Assembly (NCBI RefSeq): GCF_900115305.1 | Contig: NZ_FOVW01000004.1 | Location: forward strand, 124,001 to 188,000 | Reading direction: 5' to 3' | DNA: 64,000 nucleotides | DNA from: Algoriphagus ornithinivorans | GTDB taxonomy: Bacteria > Bacteroidota > Bacteroidia > Cytophagales > Cyclobacteriaceae | Part shown: one piece after another, positions 36,640 through 43,353 of the stretch | How the letters are laid out: each line of letters starts with the position of its first letter | Position numbering within the stretch: the first letter of the stretch is position 1 | Made by a program: the position numbers and the translations under genes | Notes under the pieces: model-generated | The model's database searches: none | Told to the model about the DNA's origin: nothing | Seen by the model: the letters and a program-made list of their open reading frames with translations, nothing else

Positions 36640-36653
36640 AGTAAATATTTACT
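36640..36653. promoter_or_regulatory. Operator palindrome, copy e
   Basis: AGTAAATATTTACT, a perfect 14-bp palindrome, followed by ATTAGAAATGTCTTACTAGG as in copies a and b. It is 105 nt before the start of the broken precursor 4. Confidence 0.7.
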
Positions 36654-36758
36654 GAAAATTAGAAATGTCTTACTAGGTATTGGCTAAATATGCTAATAAT
36701 ATAGTATCTAATGATCGGGGGTACAGATCGATTAGTTTAACCATAATTACTATATTTA

Positions 36759-37065
36759 ATGAAAAAGTTAAGTTTAGAAATGCTCAGACTTTCTTCAGAA
36801 GAGGTGCTCGGGCGAAGTCAGATGAAATGCCCATGAGAAAGGTTTCTCACACAGGGGGATGATTATATAGGGCATTCCATGTGGCAAATAAAAATCAAAT
36901 TATAAACACATGAAATCAATTGTAGGAGGTGGACGTTTTCGATGTGTTTGCTACAACAGTACAGGAAGCTGGACAGGTACTTATTCGGATAAAGCTACAG
37001 CAGAGGCCGCTGGTGGGGGACATTGTGAATCAGGTATAGCTCAATGCACAGAAATCAATCAATAA
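36759..37065 (+). pseudogene. Peptide precursor 4, leader and core separated
   Basis: The ATG at 36759 opens a normal leader (MKKLSLEMLRLSSEEVLGRS then QMK) but stops three codons on. After 88 nt, bounded by a repeated ATGAAAT (36822 and 36910), the missing part continues from a new ATG at 36910: MKSIVGGGRFRCVCYN and on, 51 residues with four Cys and a GSWTGTY motif like precursor 1. The added 88 nt also shift the frame. The core could still be made from 36910, but only with a stub of leader. Alternatives are an insertion with a 7-bp target duplication, or a rearranged pair of precursors. Confidence 0.75.
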
Positions 37066-38240
37066 CTTGTTTTAAAAGACCCTATCGTAATTTTCAATTT
37101 AAGATAGGGTCCTTTTTTTCTGCCCTTAGGAAAAGAGTTTTAGTTATCAAGGTGCTTTGTATCAGCTTGTTATTCTCTTGTAATGATAGTTCTACAATTA
37201 TTTCATCAAAAGATTCAGTTAAAATTGATACACTTATTTTTGAATCCAAAGATGAAGTCATCGACCTCGGAGAAGAAGGGGAGTTCTTGGCTTATTCAGC
37301 GATGTCTGATGATGCGTCAACTTATTCTATTTTCAACCTTGAGAAAAGATTCTTATACACCCTCGATTTAAAAACAAGAAAACTTCTCTCGACCTTAAAA
37401 ATGCCTTCTGAAGGACAGGATGGTATTGGAGACTGGCTGATAGACTTCCAAAGATTGGATGACCAAAACTTCATCGCTCAAGGTGACAATGTGTTTTATT
37501 CTTTTAACCAAGAAGGGAAACTAATGGATAAGATACGGGTGGATCATCTGTTTTATTTTAATCCTGAATTAGCCAAGAAATTTTCGAATATAGGTTTTCT
37601 CTTTAAAGATGAACTATTCCACTTCACGACAGGAGAAATCGGTACCATAGAATCGGAGATCATCAGCTATAATTCAAAAAGGGACTCCTTTCTTCTGAGA
37701 GGGATTCCTTCTATCGACTTGGTTAAAAATTTGTCTATGATTTCCATGGTCAAATCCTTTACTTTCTATTACTCTCCTTCTTTTGTAATCAACGATTTCC
37801 CCGGTGGGATTCTAGTCGTAAACCGTGGTTTACCCAATATGACCGCATACCTGAACAATGGGGACACGGTAAACACCAAACCTAACAGCTCAAAATATTT
37901 TGAAGACTTGGTACCGGTTGATGAAATATTCAGAGCTAAAAATGAAACGGAAGAAAAGGAGTTTAAAAAGAAATTAGAAAAGCAAATGAATTTCCTCCGA
38001 CCTGTGGTGGATGAAAATAATCAAAAGCTCTTTAGACTTGGCTATCGATTGGCTTCGGATGGTGTTTCTTTTGACACCTACTTATTTGAATATGATCTGA
38101 ATTTAACCTTGACGCGGGAGACCCAATTGGAAGGAATCATACTCAAACCTAAGAAAATGTTCCTCAGGAATTCGACTTTTTATCTTGCTGTTTCTTTTGA
38201 GGATGAGCCTGGGTTATTGATTTTTAGGAGTCCTTTTTAA
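37044..38240 (+). CDS. DUF4221-type lipoprotein, partner of precursor 4
   Basis: Up to 398 residues. The longest frame starts inside the precursor 4 core and crosses a terminator. The real start is therefore more likely a GTG near 37152, just before the hydrophobic segment and lipobox (ISLLFSCND). The protein shares the DUF4221 plan with the product of 18041: a short signal, beta-rich body, LKMPSEGQDGIG motif and a FLRPVVDENNQKLFRLGY block. It follows the only other precursor whose core has the GSWTG motif. Confidence 0.72.
   Translation: MHRNQSITCFKRPYRNFQFKIGSFFSALRKRVLVIKVLCISLLFSCNDSSTIISSKDSVKIDTLIFESKDEVIDLGEEGEFLAYSAMSDDASTYSIFNLEKRFLYTLDLKTRKLLSTLKMPSEGQDGIGDWLIDFQRLDDQNFIAQGDNVFYSFNQEGKLMDKIRVDHLFYFNPELAKKFSNIGFLFKDELFHFTTGEIGTIESEIISYNSKRDSFLLRGIPSIDLVKNLSMISMVKSFTFYYSPSFVINDFPGGILVVNRGLPNMTAYLNNGDTVNTKPNSSKYFEDLVPVDEIFRAKNETEEKEFKKKLEKQMNFLRPVVDENNQKLFRLGYRLASDGVSFDTYLFEYDLNLTLTRETQLEGIILKPKKMFLRNSTFYLAVSFEDEPGLLIFRSPF
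37078..37118 (+). terminator. Terminator after precursor 4
   Basis: GACCCTATC pairs perfectly with GATAGGGTC across a 16-nt loop and is followed by CTTTTTTTC. It sits between the precursor core and its DUF4221 neighbour, as in the cassettes of precursors 1 and 2. Confidence 0.85.
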
Positions 38241-38317
38241 TTCTTGGGCGGTATTCTTAGAGATATTTTGGCTTTTACAAAAAAATCAACCCAATGGAGA
38301 TTCCCTTCAACTAATTG

Positions 38318-38331
38318 AGTAAATATTTACT
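38318..38331. promoter_or_regulatory. Operator palindrome, copy f
   Basis: AGTAAATATTTACT, identical to copy e, but followed by the second type of flank (GAATTTAGTAAAATTGGTAT) shared with copy c. It is 109 nt before precursor 5. Confidence 0.7.
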
Positions 38332-38440
38332 AGAATTTAGTAAAATTGGTATAGGTATTCAGTTTGTAGCCAAGTAATTTTAAAGAATTACAGATTGGAT
38401 GGTCCGTTCTGGAGTAAGTTCACATCAAAAAATTACAATG

Positions 38441-38680
38441 ATGAAAAAATTAAGCTTAGAAATGCTGAGACTTAGCACCAATGAAATTTTGGGAAGAAGT
38501 CAGATGAAGATGGTTACTGGGGGAATTGGGTCCGGTTCAAATTGTGAAATCCGTTGTACTCCAGGTCTTCCAAGAGGAACAAGTGTCAATGACTGCTCAT
38601 TTAACACTATGAATTTTAACTGCCCTCAAGATGAATACCCAAATGCGTCCTGCACTTGTTCATCAGGCGGTATGGGATAA
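38441..38680 (+). CDS. Peptide precursor 5, GG leader, six-Cys core
   Basis: 79 residues from the ATG at 38441; an in-frame ATG at 38399 would add 14 residues that belong to the conserved 5' UTR, so I reject it. The leader ends QMKMVTGG. The core, about 51 residues, has six Cys as C-x3-C, C, C, and a C-x-C near the end, then a Ser-Gly-Gly tail. The DNA upstream matches that of precursor 3 almost base for base over some 100 nt. A propeller gene follows beyond a small mobile-type repeat. Confidence 0.87.
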   Translation: MKKLSLEMLRLSTNEILGRSQMKMVTGGIGSGSNCEIRCTPGLPRGTSVNDCSFNTMNFNCPQDEYPNASCTCSSGGMG

Positions 38681-38696
38681 TCTTGAAAAAAATCAA

Positions 38697-38805
38697 GAGG
38701 CTGTCTCATAAATAGGGAAAGCCTCTGATTTTTACTGGCAGGGATCTCAGTTCAATTTCAAATATTCAATTCTAAGGCTTCTCATTTGAGTCTTGAGACA
38801 GCCTC
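38697..38805. mobile_element. MITE-like element with GAGGCTGTCTCA ends
   Basis: A 109-nt sequence bounded by perfect 12-bp inverted repeats, GAGGCTGTCTCA at 38697-38708 and TGAGACAGCCTC at 38794-38805. Ends of this kind occur on Bacteroidota insertion sequences. It has no coding capacity and no clear target duplication. It could also act as a terminator between precursor 5 and the propeller gene. Confidence 0.6.
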
Positions 38806-38820
38806 TAATCCTAGTAAAAT

Positions 38821-39933
38821 ATGAGCAAACCTATTTATACATCTTTATTAATGCTTTTATGGTTTTCTACAACCTTCGCCCAAGTAAGCCTTAGAAAAGT
38901 CTCTGAATTTAAAATTGACAGTTTTTATGAGATTGGGATATTAGACTATTTTGAAAAGGATCAAATCTATTTAGGATATACAAAAAGTAAGGATGATGGT
39001 GTTGAAATCAGCCTTTTTGATGCCAAAGGAAATAAGATCATTTCTCGAAATCTTTATGGAGAAGGTCCAAACGAGCATGTTTCTCCTTTGAGTGGTCTTG
39101 CCTTTACTGAGGATGGGAATATTTGGGGGAAAACTCCAATTGAAATTTTGCTCTATGACCGTAAATTGAATTTGATTAAAAAGACAAGATTTAATCCGCT
39201 CAATACATCTACTATTTATTATCCAAAAAAACTGGCTATACTAAAAAATTCTGTAGGGGAGAATGTGGTGATCACGACTATTACAAATACCTTTTCTTTT
39301 TCTTTTGCAAGAAATTTTGAGAGCCTCAATTTAATTGAAGGAGTTAATTTAAAATCCGGAAAATCAACTGGTCTTATTCCGGCTCGGAATATTTCAATTT
39401 TTTCCAAAATGGATATTAGTATGAAAAATATGCTTTCTGCCATATATACCCAAAGTCCGGATGGAAAGCAATTATTTGTGACCACAAGTTTTGATAATCA
39501 AATTACCATTTTTGATTCCCGGACTTTGGAGAAGAAGGATCAAATCGAGATTGATCATGAATCATTTGACGCATTGAAAAGCTCTAAGTTGTCCTTATCC
39601 TATTTACCTCAGTTTAAAGGTAGAATTTTATCAGCCAGAAACTTCGCTCTCCATGCTTGGGACAATGGTTACTTAGCACTTGAATATCTTAGGGATATCT
39701 CAATGGGTATTTTCGAAAAGAAGTTGGCCGAGCTCAAATCCTATGATACTACCATAGACCCTGATTATCACCGATTGATTTTATTCAAAGATGGGAAACA
39801 GATTTCAGGTGATATTCGGATTCCCTATGGTGAGATTCAAATGGCACTTCCGGGCAACCGTCTTCTTATCCGACTGATCAATCCAGATATAGAAGAAGAT
39901 TTTATGCGATTTGGAATATTTGAAATAAAATAG
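38821..39933 (+). CDS. Secreted beta-propeller-like protein, partner of precursor 5
   Basis: 370 residues with a signal peptide (STTFAQ). The family blocks are present: GILDYFEKDQIYLGYT, LYGEGPN, FTEDGNIWGKT, YHRLILFKDGKQ and EEDFMRFGIFEIK. It follows precursor 5 with only the MITE-like element between, and it is followed by DUF427 on the other strand. The same order, with DUF427 reduced to a remnant, is seen at 35425-36625. Confidence 0.78.
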   Translation: MSKPIYTSLLMLLWFSTTFAQVSLRKVSEFKIDSFYEIGILDYFEKDQIYLGYTKSKDDGVEISLFDAKGNKIISRNLYGEGPNEHVSPLSGLAFTEDGNIWGKTPIEILLYDRKLNLIKKTRFNPLNTSTIYYPKKLAILKNSVGENVVITTITNTFSFSFARNFESLNLIEGVNLKSGKSTGLIPARNISIFSKMDISMKNMLSAIYTQSPDGKQLFVTTSFDNQITIFDSRTLEKKDQIEIDHESFDALKSSKLSLSYLPQFKGRILSARNFALHAWDNGYLALEYLRDISMGIFEKKLAELKSYDTTIDPDYHRLILFKDGKQISGDIRIPYGEIQMALPGNRLLIRLINPDIEEDFMRFGIFEIK

Positions 39934-39954
39934 TCTGATCTTAATTTTTCCTTA

Positions 39955-40233
39955 CTATGTCACCTTCACCCCTTTCCAAAAAGCAATCCGGTCTTTGATT
40001 ACTGAAGCGGCGGGCTTTGGGTCAGGATAGTACCAAGCAGCATCTTTGTTCAGCTCTCCATCTACCAATACACTGTAATAAGAAGCTTGACCTTTCCAAG
40101 GGCAGGTGCTATGTGTGTCGGAATCTTTTAGGTATTCTTTTTTTACAGTTTCCCGGGGGAAATAATGATTTCCTTCTATGACAACTGTTTGATCCGATTC
40201 TGCGATCACCTGATTATTCCAAATAGCTTTCAT
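39955..40233 (-). CDS. DUF427 domain-containing protein
   Basis: 92 residues, full length for the family (MKAIWNNQVIAESDQTVVIE, then YFP, CPWKGQASYYSV and AWYYPDP). DUF427 proteins are small beta-rich cytoplasmic proteins of unknown function found in many bacteria. It marks the right edge of the peptide island, and a remnant of a second copy lies at 36565. Confidence 0.9.
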   Translation of the reverse strand: MKAIWNNQVIAESDQTVVIEGNHYFPRETVKKEYLKDSDTHSTCPWKGQASYYSVLVDGELNKDAAWYYPDPKPAASVIKDRIAFWKGVKVT

Positions 40234-40397
40234 ACGAATTTTTATTAAATGTGAATTCCCCCTGAGATGAGAATAACCATACTTCTAAAAGAGCTGATTT
40301 CAGGTTTTATTCTCTTCTGAAACATTGATTAATTCCCGCTTTTCTTATAAAACACCACAATTGATGAAAAAGATTGAAAAAATATTTTTTTGGTACA

Positions 40398-40520
40398 ATC
40401 GATTGCGAAATAGCCTAAATCTAATTTCATGTTATGACATGATTTTGTAAATAAAGTAAAATAAAAATTAAATTCTTTAAAATATATCTTTTGCGATATT
40501 TCATGTCTTTCGCAATCGAT
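40398..40520. repeat. Distant 13-bp inverted repeat
   Basis: ATCGATTGCGAAA at 40398-40410 and its exact complement TTTCGCAATCGAT at 40508-40520, 97 nt apart, in a 523-nt gap with no gene. Both lie upstream of the promoter of the secreted protein at 40757 and may be paired binding sites. Confidence 0.5.
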
Positions 40521-40602
40521 AGCGGGAAATAATTATTGTATTTTCAATAAATACACTTTAAAATTGAGGAATATCAAATAAAACATAATTTTTTTTGAAA
40601 CA

Positions 40603-40633
40603 TTTGTAATTAAGATCCCGTTAGCTACCTTTG
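40603..40633 (+). promoter_or_regulatory. Bacteroidota-type promoter for the secreted protein gene
   Basis: TTTG at 40603-40606 and TACCTTTG at 40626-40633 with 19 nt between. The transcript would have a 5' UTR of about 115 nt containing two hairpins (40653-40668 and 40691-40712). Confidence 0.75.
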
Positions 40634-40756
40634 TAATGTTAATTAAACAAAACCATCAGACCCGATGGACCCTGTGACCCAAAATACCTTCCGAATGGAT
40701 CAGCCATTCCGGGTTACACTAAAACAGAAATCTAAGAACCTATTAAACCAATTATT

Positions 40757-41320
40757 ATGAAATCATTAATGACTATGCTTTTTGTTGCCGGGATGGTAAC
40801 AGGAGCCTTTGCAGCAGGATCAGAAAAGACTGTTGAAATCAGACAGTCAGAACCTTCGAAAGTAACTGTGGCAGTATCAGAAGCGCCACTGGGAACTGTG
40901 ATTGTAAAAATCATGGATAGTGACAACAGATTAGTACTTAGAGACAGAATCGTGAAAGATGAAGCTTTTGCAAAAAGATACGATTTGACGGCTTTGCCTA
41001 AAGGTACTTATTCAGTGGAAGTATTAGATCAGTCTGGAGTTCTAAGAACTGCTACTTTCGAAAACTTCATCGCTGAAACTCCTTCTGTGTATTCAAGAGT
41101 GACTAAAGTTGAGGCTAACAAATACCGTTTGCTTGTAAGCAACTTAGACGCTAAGGAAATCACAGTTTCGATTTTCGATGGAGACAAATTGATTCACTCT
41201 GAAAGAGTAGAGGATCCTCAGGGATTGCACAAACTTTATACTATTCAGAATGTAGGAACTGACATTCGATTCAAAGTTTCCACAGACAACGGTTTTGACA
41301 AATATATGTCTGCCCTTTAA
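40757..41320 (+). CDS. Secreted protein with two beta-sandwich-like repeats
   Basis: 187 residues with a signal peptide ending GAFAAG. The mature part looks like two Ig-like or FlgD-like beta repeats (TVIVKIMDSDNRLVLRDRIV, and VSIFDGDKLIHSERVEDPQG). Family unknown to me. A consensus promoter, a structured leader and a strong terminator suggest high expression as a single gene. Confidence 0.75.
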   Translation: MKSLMTMLFVAGMVTGAFAAGSEKTVEIRQSEPSKVTVAVSEAPLGTVIVKIMDSDNRLVLRDRIVKDEAFAKRYDLTALPKGTYSVEVLDQSGVLRTATFENFIAETPSVYSRVTKVEANKYRLLVSNLDAKEITVSIFDGDKLIHSERVEDPQGLHKLYTIQNVGTDIRFKVSTDNGFDKYMSAL

Positions 41321-41343
41321 TTGAAAACTAACCAATTGTATAC

Positions 41344-41378
41344 AACCCCGCTTTGGTCTGAGGCGGGGTTATTTTTTT
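41344..41378 (+). terminator. Terminator after the secreted protein gene
   Basis: AACCCCGC pairs with GCGGGGTT across an 11-nt loop, followed by A and seven T. Confidence 0.9.
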
Positions 41379-41394
41379 GTCTAGGCTTTTTGGC

Positions 41395-42576
41395 TCAGTA
41401 TAAAAAGCCAAACAACCAGAGTGGAATCCGCTTCTGATTTCCTCCCTTAATATCCAAAGCCAGATATGCGTTGGGTAAGCCTTTAATTTGTTCAGTGCTT
41501 TTCGAAGGTCCTCCGATTTCAAAGACATAGCTTTCGTCGATCAAAAAATCGGAGTATTTGGATGAAGTTACGGCATGCACGGTGCTGGTTTGATTGTAGA
41601 AAAAGGTCTCTCTGATATTTCCTAAGTCAGGTTGTGCGGGAGAGAAGAGATGAATGAAATTCGGATTGTTTAAAAAGATTTTTTCCGGTTTTTGTAAAAA
41701 GCTTGTACCCTTCGTATCAGATCTCAACAAATTTAGAATTTGTGCTTGATCTAAATAATCTAAAAGCCTCAAAATGGTGTTTCTGGGGGCTTCTAATTTT
41801 TCTGAAAGCTTGTTAATATTAGGGGTGAAAGGGACTGATTCACTGATGACAAAAAGTAGTTTTTTCATGGTTCTTACAGTGGAATGCTGCAAATCTTCAA
41901 AAGGTGCTATATCCGTTTCAATTACTAGATTGATGGTTTCTTCCAGCTTTTGGTAATAAGTGCTTTTTGCTTCTCTGAAAAACGGGAAGAATCCATATTT
42001 TAAATAGTTTCCAAAATCTTCTGGATAATTTATTATATCCAATATCTCCGGTCCTATTGTCGAATGTTTTTGAATAATATCCTCTAAGGAGAGCTGCTGG
42101 ATAGTTAATTTTTTCTCAAAAAGTAAAAACTCTCTGAAAGAAAGGCCATTCAATTTATAAACTGATGCTCTTCTTGATAAATCCGCATTTCCTTTTGACA
42201 AGTCAAGAATAGAGGACCCTGTGGCAACTACCTGTATATCAGGATAATCGTCGTAAAGTTGCTTAAGGTCTTTTGACCAATAAAGGTAACGGTGTACCTC
42301 ATCCAACAAGAACAATCGAATGCCCTCTTGATAGAGTGTATAGATAGTTTCAATTAGTCTATTGGACTCAAAGAAAAAATCATCTAAGCTTAAATAAATT
42401 CCCTTAGTATTTGAATCTGAAAGGTATTGCAGTAGGAGAGTTGTTTTTCCAACACCTCGGTACCCCAAGATCAATATCAGCCTTTGGCTCCAGTCAATTT
42501 TGTCAAATAAGTACCGCTTAGGTTTCCCTTTTACAAGCTGAATTTTTCTGTCTGACTTTTCTATGAGATGCTTCAT
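41395..42576 (-). CDS. AAA ATPase with DUF4143 (copy 2)
   Basis: 393 residues. Walker A LGYRGVGKTTLL is near residue 37 and Walker B FLLDEVHRYLYW near 95; the C-terminal DUF4143 region follows (SSKYSDFLIDESYVFEIGGP). It is only distantly similar to the copy at 34108. A perfect 16-bp palindrome lies upstream of its start. Function unknown. Confidence 0.87.
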   Translation of the reverse strand: MKHLIEKSDRKIQLVKGKPKRYLFDKIDWSQRLILILGYRGVGKTTLLLQYLSDSNTKGIYLSLDDFFFESNRLIETIYTLYQEGIRLFLLDEVHRYLYWSKDLKQLYDDYPDIQVVATGSSILDLSKGNADLSRRASVYKLNGLSFREFLLFEKKLTIQQLSLEDIIQKHSTIGPEILDIINYPEDFGNYLKYGFFPFFREAKSTYYQKLEETINLVIETDIAPFEDLQHSTVRTMKKLLFVISESVPFTPNINKLSEKLEAPRNTILRLLDYLDQAQILNLLRSDTKGTSFLQKPEKIFLNNPNFIHLFSPAQPDLGNIRETFFYNQTSTVHAVTSSKYSDFLIDESYVFEIGGPSKSTEQIKGLPNAYLALDIKGGNQKRIPLWLFGFLY

Positions 42577-42638
42577 AGGCGATTTCTTGAGAAAGCAAAA
42601 ATATAAAATGGTTTTTTAAAAAACTATTTTGTAATAAT

Positions 42639-42654
42639 GCTTTTTATAAAAAGC
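42639..42654. promoter_or_regulatory. Perfect palindrome upstream of the DUF4143 gene
   Basis: GCTTTTTATAAAAAGC, 63 nt before the start of the gene at 42576. A related AGCAAAAATATAAAA lies between. Possible autoregulatory site. Confidence 0.45.
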
Positions 42655-42740
42655 AAAATATGTATTTCATTGTTATATGGAAGTTTAATGATGTATGCAT
42701 AATGAGTTGTTAAAAAAATGCCTTTTAATTTTAGGTAGAT

Positions 42741-43307
42741 CTATTGAAAGCTAAGGACTCTGTTCGCAACACGTTTTCCCAAATTTTCAGCTTTCTTCAA
42801 AAATATCGGATCAAGTGAATCCATTTGAAAGGGGCCTTCATCGGTGATTGCGGAAGCTCCAAAAGCTGCTTCGACTTCTTCCCCACCCATGACTAACAAC
42901 CCGTGAATTAGCATAGACTTCAAGATAGAAAGCATGACTCCTTCTTCGCCGATAGAGATTCCTCCTCCGGTAGAAAATGCTGCCCCTATTTTATCTTTCA
43001 AGGGTCTCCCTTCAAAAGGCCATGAATTGATGAATTCCAAAACTGGGGGTGCCGGATTGCCATTGTACACTGGGGAACCTAAGATGATACCTTTTGCTTG
43101 AAGTAAATCTTCAACCTTTACCTCTTCGATAGCCAATAAAAGTACTTCAACTGAATCGACAGAGTTGGCTCCTCTTGCTACAGCCTCTGCCATTTGTTGT
43201 GTGTTTCCTGATTGTGAAAAATAAGTGATTAAAATCTTCGGCCTTTCCTGAGCATATATCCCCACCGAGTAAAAAAGAAGAGTAAAAGTGAAAATGCAGC
43301 GTAGCAT
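42741..43307 (-). CDS. Exported flavodoxin-family protein
   Basis: 188 residues. A signal peptide (YSVGIYAQ) precedes a flavodoxin fold with the FMN phosphate loop TYFSQSGNTQQMAEAV, then GSPVYNGNPAPPV and FSTGGGISIGEEG. It is similar to WrbA-like or NAD(P)H-quinone reductase-like flavodoxins, but its export is unusual. It stands alone next to the large repeat array. Confidence 0.85.
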   Translation of the reverse strand: MLRCIFTFTLLFYSVGIYAQERPKILITYFSQSGNTQQMAEAVARGANSVDSVEVLLLAIEEVKVEDLLQAKGIILGSPVYNGNPAPPVLEFINSWPFEGRPLKDKIGAAFSTGGGISIGEEGVMLSILKSMLIHGLLVMGGEEVEAAFGASAITDEGPFQMDSLDPIFLKKAENLGKRVANRVLSFQ

Positions 43308-43353
43308 AGTGAAATATTTACCTTGAATATAATGATTTGAGGGGAGAAAAAGA

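Noticed and set aside
36680..36862. Frame of 60 residues ending in MRKVSHTGG
   Set aside because: It begins in the conserved upstream region and reads the precursor 4 leader in the wrong frame; the Gly-Gly end is interesting but may be chance within the 88-nt insertion.
38399..38440. Longer start for precursor 5 (14 extra residues)
   Set aside because: The same DNA upstream of precursor 3 is non-coding in that position, and all other leaders begin at MKKLSLEML.
41144..41335. Minus-strand frame opposite the secreted protein gene
   Set aside because: A shadow of the real gene, which has a promoter, signal peptide and terminator.
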